This document shows positions 1 through 5,358 of a stretch of DNA of 5,484 nucleotides, piece by piece. The stretch covers positions 1 to 5,484 of the forward strand of contig JBGPLH010000236.1 of the NCBI GenBank assembly GCA_041486365.1, written 5' to 3'. The position numbers and the translations under genes were made by a program. Under the pieces are notes generated by a model. That model was given only the letters and a program-made list of their open reading frames with translations. It was not told the DNA's origin and did not search any database. Source of the stretch: JBGPLH01 sp041486365 [NCBI: Thermodesulfobacteriota bacterium]. Its GTDB lineage: Bacteria > JAUYMQ01. The first letter of the stretch is position 1, and the number at the start of each line of letters is the position of its first letter.

Positions 1-32
1 AAGACCATTTTGACGGACGTGCTCAACAGCTC

Positions 33-37
33 GGAGG
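33..37 (+). promoter_or_regulatory. Shine-Dalgarno site for the PEP-CTERM gene
   Basis: GGAGG lies 4 bases before the ATG at 42. The spacing is short but the match is strong. It supports this start even though the reading frame stays open, without another start codon, back to the window edge. Confidence 0.6.
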
Positions 38-41
38 AACT

Positions 42-662
42 ATGCTTCCGCAGTCGGGGGCCAGATTGCGGATCGCTCTTCTGCTAGCGATCGGCCTGTT
101 ATTTCTGCCCGGCACCGCCTCAGCCTTGACGATGACCCCCGATCCGCTCTTGTTCTCCGGGACGGGAGCCTCGGGATCCATCGACTTCAAGTTCAGCACC
201 ACCGGCATCCCGGCTGGCGGAACAGTCCTTGCGGGAACCGTGGGCGCTGGAGACGTCACGCTCGTTTTCGACGTGACCATCACCTCCGGAGGGATCGACT
301 CGATCGGCGTCGGGATCACGTTGACCAGCTCCACCGGAGCGGGCTGGATCGGGACCAACTCCGATGGGCTGGTTGACATCACGACCGTCACTGGAACGTC
401 CGCCACGCGGATATTCAACTTCGGGGCCAGCACCGAGAGCGTGAACCCAAATGTCAACGTGGGTGAGACGAGCAACCGGTTCTTCATCTCCTACTCGTCC
501 ATTTCGCCCAACGACGTCATCGCTTTCATGATCAGCCCCTCCGACGGCGCCAGCGACTTCACCCGGACGGGCACCCTGATCCCCGAGCCGGCCAGCCTGA
601 TGCTTCTTGGGTCGGGGTTGGCGGGTTTGGCGATCCGGGCGAGGAAGGGCAAGAAGCGCTAG
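42..662 (+). CDS. PEP-CTERM sorting-domain exported protein
   Basis: This is a 206-residue exported protein with a PEP-CTERM tail. Seen: a basic N-terminus followed by a hydrophobic core (about residues 10-23) and a signal-peptidase-like site ASA|L after residue 28; a Thr/Ser/Gly-rich body (about 29-178) with alternating beta-strand patterns and no cysteine; then the tripartite tail, made of Pro-Glu-Pro at 181-183, a hydrophobic helix at about 185-198, and a basic end, RARKGKKR. Known of the family: such tails direct Sec-exported proteins to an exosortase (EpsH/XrtA type), which removes the tail during surface or extracellular-matrix display, and many are glycosylated. The body matches no domain I recognise, so its role at the surface is unknown. 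No exosortase is present in the window. The ATG at 42 is supported by GGAGG and by the signal peptide. An intrinsic terminator follows 27 bases after the stop. Confidence 0.9.
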   Translation: MLPQSGARLRIALLLAIGLLFLPGTASALTMTPDPLLFSGTGASGSIDFKFSTTGIPAGGTVLAGTVGAGDVTLVFDVTITSGGIDSIGVGITLTSSTGAGWIGTNSDGLVDITTVTGTSATRIFNFGASTESVNPNVNVGETSNRFFISYSSISPNDVIAFMISPSDGASDFTRTGTLIPEPASLMLLGSGLAGLAIRARKGKKR

Positions 663-688
663 TCCATAATTTTTCAAGAGTTTTCCAG

Positions 689-720
689 GGAGAGCCCACA
701 AGGGCTCTCCTTTTCTTGTC
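689..720 (+). terminator. Intrinsic terminator after the PEP-CTERM gene
   Basis: A perfect 9-bp stem, GGAGAGCCC (689-697) with GGGCTCTCC (702-710), encloses an ACAA loop. It is followed at once by TTTTCTTGTC. This is a textbook Rho-independent terminator for + strand transcription and implies that the next + strand gene has its own promoter. Confidence 0.9.
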
Positions 721-872
721 TGGCGGGTCAAGGATGAGTCGAGTATTTGAGGCAGATCCTGACACCGATACGCCATTCTCGCCACATAACGCAACGAGAG
801 CCACTACAGGGGGTAGGCTTGGATTCGGACACTATCGGGATCAACGGCTCGGGGTTACCGAGAGGAGGTCCC

Positions 873-892
873 GGTCGGGGGTTAACCCGATC
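873..892 (+). promoter_or_regulatory. Leader hairpin just upstream of the ribosome-binding site
   Basis: GGTCGGG (873-879) can pair with CCCGATC (886-892): 7 pairs, one of them G-U, around a GGTTAA loop. The same bases contain the perfect 10-bp palindrome GGGTTAACCC (879-888). The structure ends 3 bases before the GAGGT Shine-Dalgarno site, so it could either present or hinder ribosome entry. Alternatively, the palindrome could be a DNA operator. The structure is seen in the sequence; any function is inference. Confidence 0.35.
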
Positions 893-895
893 AGC

Positions 896-900
896 GAGGT
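896..900 (+). promoter_or_regulatory. Shine-Dalgarno site that fixes the 909 start
   Basis: GAGGT is placed 8 bases before the ATG at 909. The good spacing, together with the signal peptide that begins at this ATG, makes it preferable to the in-frame ATG at 747. Confidence 0.65.
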
Positions 901-908
901 ATCAGAGC

Positions 909-2018
909 ATGAAGTTCAAATCGAGAATGGCAGGGAGCTTCCTGCTCCTTATGGCCACCTTGGCGGTTAGCTTCTACCTGCCACCTGGTGCGGTGGCGAA
1001 CGATTTGCCCAACGCCGATCAGAGCAGCACGGTGGGTCCCATCGTGGACCCCACCTTCGGTTTCTGGACGGCGTTCAAGACGGTCCAGCTCTTCAATCCC
1101 GGTAACACGTCGAACCCGTGCCCGGACACCACCAAGTATTGCTACGTCTATACACTCTCGAACGACCCGACCAGCCAGCTCGCGCTGGTGGGGTTCGGCG
1201 TGCAGGTCCCTGCGGGGACGGCGGTGGCGGTTCAGGGGGCAGGGTACATTCCGGGGTCAGGCGTCGTTCCTGATTCCACGAATGTCCTGGTGAACGAAGT
1301 GCGCTGGGAGTTTGGCGCGAACGTGATTCCTCCCGGTTCCACGAGCGAGCACCTCTACATCAACTCGACCTACGGGCCGGGTACGGTAAAGGTGACGATC
1401 AACGGTGACGGTGGCCTTGATGCCGGCGACCTCGACTGTCTGGGCCCCGTTGTCCCGCCGACCCAGGAAGGCAACCCGATCTCCTGCACGATCGGCTTCT
1501 GGAAGAACCGCTCCGAAGCGAAGTCGGGACTCCTGAAGTTCTTCCCGGGCTCGATCAACCTCACGACAGGTGCCTGCGGAAGCGCCACCGAGGATCTCTG
1601 TCAAGTGATTACCCGGGCCGTCGTCATCGCGTCGCCGATCTTTGGCACGGCGGCGAACGACGCAGCGGTGACAAACGCGATGCGCCTGTCTTTGCTGAAC
1701 TTCCTCACCTCGAAGGGGAGCCGGCCGGCAACGGATCGGGCGAAGCAGCAGATCGCGTCGCTGGTTCTGAACCTGGCGGGCGGCGCGATCTTCCCGTCGA
1801 ACACCCGGTGCGCGTTCTTCTGCTCGAACCAGATCAGCGCTACGACGTACCCCGACGTTCCGCTCAACGCGGACACGTCGGGCGATCCGACGAAGCTGAC
1901 GATCTGCGATGCCTTGGCGTACATCAAGAGCATCCTCGGCACGAACCCGAATCGTGCTCTTGAGATCGCCGACGACCTGAACAACGGCATCGGCGTGAAC
2001 AACGTCACGGTGAACTGA
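909..2018 (+). CDS. Secreted protein with CT-x-GFWKN module, function unknown
   Basis: This is a 369-residue exported protein of unknown function. The start chosen is the ATG at 909, because it has GAGGT 8 bases upstream and gives a clear signal peptide: MKFKSR, a hydrophobic core, and a site AVA|N after residue 30. The mature part seems to have two regions. Residues 40-180 are rich in beta-strand patterns and include GFW at 51-53, NPG at 63-65, VYTLSN at 80-85 and a Pro-Pro-Gly turn at 141-143, which suggests a beta-sandwich. From Cys193, CTIGFWKNR opens a second, partly helical region containing a KQQIASLVLNLAGGA segment (279-293). CT-x-GFWKN/GYWKN motifs recur in uncharacterised bacterial secreted proteins; I know no proven function. 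There are nine cysteines (71, 78, 177, 193, 223, 231, 301, 305, 333), several closely paired, consistent with disulfides outside the cytoplasm. The C-terminus (NNVTVN) has no PEP-CTERM, LPXTG or other anchor, so the protein is probably released or bound non-covalently. Confidence 0.8.
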   Translation: MKFKSRMAGSFLLLMATLAVSFYLPPGAVANDLPNADQSSTVGPIVDPTFGFWTAFKTVQLFNPGNTSNPCPDTTKYCYVYTLSNDPTSQLALVGFGVQVPAGTAVAVQGAGYIPGSGVVPDSTNVLVNEVRWEFGANVIPPGSTSEHLYINSTYGPGTVKVTINGDGGLDAGDLDCLGPVVPPTQEGNPISCTIGFWKNRSEAKSGLLKFFPGSINLTTGACGSATEDLCQVITRAVVIASPIFGTAANDAAVTNAMRLSLLNFLTSKGSRPATDRAKQQIASLVLNLAGGAIFPSNTRCAFFCSNQISATTYPDVPLNADTSGDPTKLTICDALAYIKSILGTNPNRALEIADDLNNGIGVNNVTVN

Positions 2019-2025
2019 CACTGCT

Positions 2026-2051
2026 CGGGGCGCGGCATGTGCCGCGCCCCG
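2026..2051 (+). terminator. GC hairpin directly after the GFWKN gene
   Basis: GGGGCGCGGCA (2027-2037) is the exact reverse complement of TGCCGCGCCCC (2040-2050), with an extra C-G pair at 2026/2051. The realistic fold has a 4-base ATGT loop. No T-run follows, so on its own it is not a classical terminator. It may protect the 3' end of the transcript or pause RNA polymerase before the terminator 12 bases downstream. Confidence 0.6.
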
Positions 2052-2062
2052 ACCTTCTTCAA

Positions 2063-2096
2063 GGCGGCGCCGGACCTCCGGCGCCGCCGTTTTTTT
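2063..2096 (+). terminator. Strong intrinsic terminator between convergent genes
   Basis: GGCGGCGCCGGA (2063-2074) pairs perfectly with TCCGGCGCCGCC (2077-2088), and seven T residues follow at 2090-2096. It is oriented to stop + strand transcription from the 909 gene before it runs into the convergent gene that ends at 2109. For leftward transcription the hairpin lacks a matching T-run, so it is probably one-directional. Confidence 0.9.
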
Positions 2097-2108
2097 ACCC
2101 CTGGGCTA

Positions 2109-4889
2109 CTACGATGCGCCCGTCCGTGCGATGGCCCGGGCGAGGGCCCGCTCCTCCGGCGATGGACCGCCGGGGCCGATAGCGCGCAGCCGACCGAGCA
2201 TTCGTTGCGCGGTCGGGAGATCCCCCATCTGCGCGGCGACGAGGCCGGCGTTCGCCAGCGCCTCCGGGTAGAAGGGGTCGGCCCGGAGGGCGCGATCGAA
2301 GGCTTTCGCCGCGCCCTGCAGATCGTGCTCCTCCAGCCTCGCCGCGCCGAGTAGGTTCCACGCTTCCGCGTGATCCGGGCGATCCCGCAGAAGCGCTTCA
2401 AGCTGCTCCCGCGCCGCCGGCCGATCCCCGATCCTAAAGGCGATCACGGCCAGCCCGAAGCGCGCCTGCACGTTGCCCGGGTCCTCCGCCAGCGCCTCGC
2501 GGAAGGCGCGCGCCGCCTCGTCGGCTCGATTCGCCACGAGAAGAGCGGCGTGGGCCCGGCCGATCGCCCGGCTGGCGCGGGCCTCGCGCGCGAGCGCGAG
2601 CCCTTCGGCCAGGGCGCGGGACTCCAGGCGATCCGCCTTCGCCACGTTTCCCCGCCCGCGGACGCGCCAGCTCTCGATCCACCCGTGGATCGGCGCGTGA
2701 CGGCCGGCCTTCTCCTCCTTGTTCCCGATCCGCGCGAGGAGATCGAGCACCGCGGGAAAGGCGCCCGGCACGGGCCACGCTTCCCGGCGCTCCATGGACG
2801 GCCGGTCGTCCGTCAGGATCTCCCCGGGGCCCACCGCGGCCCGGATGCTGTCGGCCAGCGCGATCCGCCGCGCGCCTAGATCCGCGGCGTTCCGGATCCC
2901 GATGGCTTCGAGAGGGGGTGCGGCGGGCGCGAAACGCCCCGCCTCGGGCATGCCCTCGGACGAGGGGGCGCCCCCTGTGACCAGCAGATTGTCGCCGCCC
3001 CACCAGATTGCCCCTCTCGAGAAGACGTCGAAGAAGGTGCGCAGGATCGTGGCGAGATCCTCGGCGCGAATCCGCTCGATGGGGAGCCACTGGGCCGCAA
3101 TCCCGCCCTCCCGCAGCGCGTCGCGTATCCTGCCGAAGTAGTCCCGGGAGTAGAGCCCCGTCGCGCCCACTGACCAGGGCTGCACCGTGTTCCCGACGAT
3201 CACGTCGTAGTAGCCGCGGCGGCGCAGGAGCCATGCGCGCCCGTCGGCGTGCGCGATCCGGATGCGGCGATCGGTCCCCGAGGCCGCGCCGCGATTGTCC
3301 GGTGCGAAGAAGCGCGAGGAGCGGATCACCGAGGCGGCGATCTCGGCGCAGTCTATCTGCTCCAGAGGAAACCGCGCCGCGGCCCCCAGCGTGATCCCGG
3401 ATCCAAGGCCCACCTCGAGGAAGCGCTCCGGAGCCGGATGCAGAACCAGCGGCAGCGTGCCGAGCATCTCCTCGGTGGCCCGCGCGTTCCCTCCGGTCGA
3501 GGCCTGCGCCTCCCCGTCCACGAAGAGATGGCGGCTCCCCTGGCCCCGAACGACGGCGGCGGTTGCCTGGGCGCCGTAGTCCACGTGCAGGAGGCGTGTG
3601 GCCGAAGGCCGCGGAGGCAGGAGGAAGGCGGGGGCCGCGGCGGCCGCTGCAAGAAGGGGCGCGAGGATCACGAGCGGGCGGCGCCGGGGCGCAAGACCGC
3701 GAAGCAGCAGGATCCCGCCCAGGATCGCGTTCATCGCCGCGCACGCGAGAAAGGCTTCCCGCAGGCCCCGGCCCGGAAGAAGCGCAAAGGGGGCGAGAAG
3801 CGCACCCGCGATCCCGCCCGCGGTGTTGGCCGCATTGATTCCGCCGAAACGCCGCCCGACCGGGACATCGCCCGTGACACCGAGCCGCACGAAGTAAGGA
3901 AACGCCGCGCCCATGAGGAGCACAGGCGGCAGGACGCAGAGGGCGATCGTTAGAATCGCACGCCATGAGAGACCCGCCGCCGGCGAGGCCGCGTCGGGGA
4001 CGAGTCCCCGGAGGGCCGCCGCGAGGAGGACCGCAGCGAGCGCTTCCAGGACTCCCAGATCGCGCGCGGGTCGGGTGGAGGCAGCGGCGCGGGACGCCGA
4101 GAGGGCGTTGCCGAGCGCGAGGCCTCCGAGGAACAGGACCAGCACGGCGGCCCAGGCGTAAAGCGTTGAGCCGATCATCAGCGCCGCCGCCCGCGCCGCG
4201 AGCACCTCGAAGGCGATGGTCGCGACCCCCGCAAAGAATGCCGCGGTGGCCGCGAACCCCGGGCCCACCGGGGGACCGGAAGGGGCCGGCGCCGTTTCCT
4301 CGAGCGGGACGGCACGCGCCTGGCGCGCCGCCGCGGCGGCCAAAAGCCCTATCGCGATCGAGGCCGCGCCGGCGGCACGTATCGTGGCCCGAAGTCCGAT
4401 CGCCGGAACGAGGACCGCGGCGAGGATCACGCCGAAGACCGCCCCGGTGGTGTTCGCGCCCAGGATGCGGCCTGCGGCGAGGGCGGTGCGGCCGGGATCG
4501 CGGGAGGCGCCGACGATCAGCGCGGGCAGGGTCCCGCCGAGCAGGAACGTCGCGGGGAGGATCGCGGCGGAGGAAAGGGCGAGCAGGCCCGCGCGGGAGG
4601 TCCCGGCGGCCGCCCCGCGTCCGATCACCGCGAGAAGATCGGGCGTGGTCAGCATGAGGAGGCCCGCCGACGCTTCGAGCGCGCCGTAGATGCGCAGCGG
4701 CGAAGGGCTCCGATCAGGCAGCCTCCCGAGGGCGAAGGAGCCGAGTGCGAGACCTCCGAAGAAGGTCGCCACCACGACCGAGATCGCCCCGATCTGATGG
4801 CCCGCGAGGAGGCCCACCTGGCGGGTCCAGACGACTTCACAGATGAGGGCGGGCGCGCCCGAGAGGAACGCCAGAAGGAGAACAGGCAC
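2109..4889 (-). CDS. Fused membrane / spermidine synthase-like / TPR protein
   Basis: This 926-residue protein resembles the 'fused MFS/spermidine synthase' family. Residues 1-190 and 212-425 are hydrophobic, with about 12-13 membrane segments, and form two related halves. Residues 430-640 carry a SpeE-like Rossmann domain: LFVDGEAQAS (455-464), the SAM-loop EVGLGSG (492-498), an acidic strand end at E516, DGRAWL (549-554), YDVIVGNTVQP (561-571), and LYSRDYF with EGGIAAQWLP (580-603). TDDRPSMER (693-701) is a typical family end motif. Four 34-residue TPRs follow at about 773-908. Relative to E. coli SpeE (by-eye alignment from memory), the Tyr-His-Glu substrate motif is Thr-Glu-Glu (472-474), and the two active-site aspartates are Asn567 and Gln570. 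Aminopropyl transfer is therefore doubtful; a SAM-binding or other methyltransferase-like role is possible. The start is GTG at 4889, chosen for GAGGT 7 bases upstream and because the first membrane helix begins there; the stop is TAG. The TPR end suggests a protein partner, unknown here. Confidence 0.88.
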   Translation of the reverse strand: MPVLLLAFLSGAPALICEVVWTRQVGLLAGHQIGAISVVVATFFGGLALGSFALGRLPDRSPSPLRIYGALEASAGLLMLTTPDLLAVIGRGAAAGTSRAGLLALSSAAILPATFLLGGTLPALIVGASRDPGRTALAAGRILGANTTGAVFGVILAAVLVPAIGLRATIRAAGAASIAIGLLAAAAARQARAVPLEETAPAPSGPPVGPGFAATAAFFAGVATIAFEVLAARAAALMIGSTLYAWAAVLVLFLGGLALGNALSASRAAASTRPARDLGVLEALAAVLLAAALRGLVPDAASPAAGLSWRAILTIALCVLPPVLLMGAAFPYFVRLGVTGDVPVGRRFGGINAANTAGGIAGALLAPFALLPGRGLREAFLACAAMNAILGGILLLRGLAPRRRPLVILAPLLAAAAAAPAFLLPPRPSATRLLHVDYGAQATAAVVRGQGSRHLFVDGEAQASTGGNARATEEMLGTLPLVLHPAPERFLEVGLGSGITLGAAARFPLEQIDCAEIAASVIRSSRFFAPDNRGAASGTDRRIRIAHADGRAWLLRRRGYYDVIVGNTVQPWSVGATGLYSRDYFGRIRDALREGGIAAQWLPIERIRAEDLATILRTFFDVFSRGAIWWGGDNLLVTGGAPSSEGMPEAGRFAPAAPPLEAIGIRNAADLGARRIALADSIRAAVGPGEILTDDRPSMERREAWPVPGAFPAVLDLLARIGNKEEKAGRHAPIHGWIESWRVRGRGNVAKADRLESRALAEGLALAREARASRAIGRAHAALLVANRADEAARAFREALAEDPGNVQARFGLAVIAFRIGDRPAAREQLEALLRDRPDHAEAWNLLGAARLEEHDLQGAAKAFDRALRADPFYPEALANAGLVAAQMGDLPTAQRMLGRLRAIGPGGPSPEERALARAIARTGAS

Positions 4890-4896
4890 CCGAGAG

Positions 4897-4901
4897 ACCT
4901 C
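4897..4901 (-). promoter_or_regulatory. Shine-Dalgarno site that fixes the GTG start at 4889
   Basis: On the - strand GAGGT stands 7 bases before GTG at 4889. It overlaps an ATG (4903-4901) that is out of frame with the gene. That ATG has no purine-rich site of its own and leads into a non-family reading frame, so the GTG is the better start. Confidence 0.65.
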
Positions 4902-5019
4902 ATTTCGGGGGGAGAAAGACGCGCACTTCTTTCGTAGAGTACGGCCAAGAAATCTAGGGACAACAAGATGTCAGATTGGATTCGAACCTGCCCAAAAGAA
5001 GAAAGATTCTTCCCGATCC

Positions 5020-5035
5020 GGGAAAAGTTTTTCCC
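5020..5035. repeat. 16-bp palindrome, possible operator or activator site
   Basis: GGGAAAAGTTTTTCCC is a perfect inverted repeat of 7-base arms around a GT centre. The left arm overlaps a second small inverted repeat, TTCCC (5010-5014) with GGGAA (5020-5024). Its centre is about 120 bases upstream of the -24/-12 element and about 138 bases upstream of the GTG at 4889, so it could serve either gene. With a 2-base loop it is more likely a protein-binding site than an RNA hairpin. No T-run terminator follows it on either strand. Confidence 0.4.
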
Positions 5036-5148
5036 CGCCGGGATGACCAATCCTATCCGTCGTTTTCCGCGTTCTCCCTGACCTACCGAATACCCCCTCA
5101 TTCCGGCATGTTCCGAAATCCCGAAAATACACCCTAATTGGTTGATTC

Positions 5149-5164
5149 TTGCACGAATCTTGCA
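5149..5164 (+). promoter_or_regulatory. Sigma-54-like -24/-12 promoter element
   Basis: TTGCACGAATCTTGCA matches the consensus TGGCACG-N4-TTGCA at 11 of 12 defined positions, with exact spacing. The one mismatch is the first G of the -24 GG pair, normally strongly conserved, so this could be a weak promoter or a chance match. It faces the partial exported-protein gene, would give a transcript start near 5175 and leaves a leader of about 185 bases. An overlapping direct repeat, TCTTGCA at 5147 and 5158, has an 11-bp period and offers a competing reading as a repressor or activator site. A sigma-70 alternative (TTGCAA at 5160, TAGGAT at 5181) has only a 15-base spacer. Confidence 0.4.
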
Positions 5165-5232
5165 ACCTTTACGCCTGGGTTAGGATGTGTCGGGGGCGAC
5201 CGTCTACCCAAGCCATGAGCCATAGACCACGG

Positions 5233-5252
5233 TCCATCGGGATCCCGGTGGA
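5233..5252 (+). promoter_or_regulatory. Leader hairpin ahead of the 5359 gene
   Basis: TCCATCGG (5233-5240) pairs with CCGGTGGA (5245-5252) around a GATC loop: 8 pairs, one of them G-U. Other repeats nearby are GTCTA/TAGAC arms at 5202-5206 and 5223-5227, a 7-base tandem AGCCATG/AGCCATA at 5211-5224, and CGGTCCA at both 5230 and 5261. The leader is not a riboswitch class I recognise; in particular it lacks cyclic-di-GMP (GEMM) core motifs. A pyrimidine-rich stretch at 5269-5280 lies too far from the stem for a good terminator. Confidence 0.35.
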
Positions 5253-5347
5253 GGAGCCTGCGGTCCAGTTCTTCTTTCTTACAAGTCAACACCAGATGCG
5301 AGAAAGCGTTGACGGGCGATGGGGGACCCGTGCGTGGACTGCTATCT

Positions 5348-5354
5348 GGGGAGG
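5348..5354 (+). promoter_or_regulatory. Shine-Dalgarno site that fixes the 5359 start
   Basis: GGGGAGG ends 4 bases before the ATG at 5359, the same short spacing as for the gene at 42. In-frame ATGs further upstream (5185, 5215, 5296) have no comparable site. Confidence 0.6.
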
Positions 5355-5358
5355 CTTT

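Larger units (their letters stand above)
721..908 (+). other. Intergenic leader before the GFWKN protein gene
   Basis: This 188-base stretch lies between the terminator and the ATG at 909. It should hold the promoter of the downstream gene, but no convincing -35/-10 pair and no sigma-54 GG-N10-GC element was found. The frame of the downstream gene is open back to an ATG at 747. The peptide from there is Arg/Gly/Pro-rich and would bury the signal peptide, so it is treated as untranslated. A 5-bp CTCGG/CCGAG hairpin lies at 848-862, and a larger hairpin is described separately. Confidence 0.5.
4890..5358. other. Divergent intergenic regulatory region
   Basis: This 469-base region separates the - strand fusion gene from the partial + strand gene at 5359. 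From about 4905 to 5170 it is clearly richer in A/T than the flanking coding DNA. It contains a 16-bp palindrome (5020-5035), overlapping TTCCC/GGGAA half-sites from 5010, two TTCCG repeats 10 bases apart (5101 and 5111), a sigma-54-like element (5149-5164) and a structured leader. No convincing sigma-70 promoter was found for the - strand gene; the best candidates match fewer than half of the consensus bases or have bad spacing. Confidence 0.6.

Noticed and set aside
120-794. 224-codon - strand open frame opposite the PEP-CTERM gene
   Set aside because: It crosses both the PEP-CTERM gene and its terminator, and its translation is charged low-complexity sequence without a recognisable domain.
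747-908. 54-residue N-terminal extension of the GFWKN protein
   Set aside because: It would place an Arg/Gly/Pro-rich stretch before a good signal peptide, and the ATG at 909 has a well-spaced GAGGT.
3249-3953. 234-codon + strand open frame opposite the fusion gene
   Set aside because: Low-complexity basic translation, antisense to conserved domains, with no clear ribosome site or family resemblance.
2434-3966. 510-codon - strand open frame inside the fusion gene
   Set aside because: Its translation is Arg/Gly/Pro/Ala-rich with no domain and it lies wholly within the well-supported 926-residue gene in another frame; long shadow frames are expected in GC-rich coding DNA.
2109-4889. Calling the fusion gene a functional spermidine synthase (speE)
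   Set aside because: The overall fold motifs fit, but the substrate-binding and catalytic acidic residues appear replaced, so no gene symbol or reaction is assigned.
4978-4988. tRNA T-arm-like sequence, GGTTCGAATCC on the - strand
   Set aside because: Only the loop and two stem pairs fit. The remaining stem bases do not pair and no acceptor, D or anticodon arm can be built, so neither a tRNA nor a clear tRNA remnant is supported.
5138-5153. Second possible sigma-54 element using the GG at 5140-5141
   Set aside because: The gap between GG and the next GC is 9 bases rather than the strict 10.
5165-5358. Riboswitch in the leader of the 5359 gene
   Set aside because: The stretch has hairpins and short repeats, but I could not match conserved core bases of any class I know, including cyclic-di-GMP, cobalamin and SAM types.
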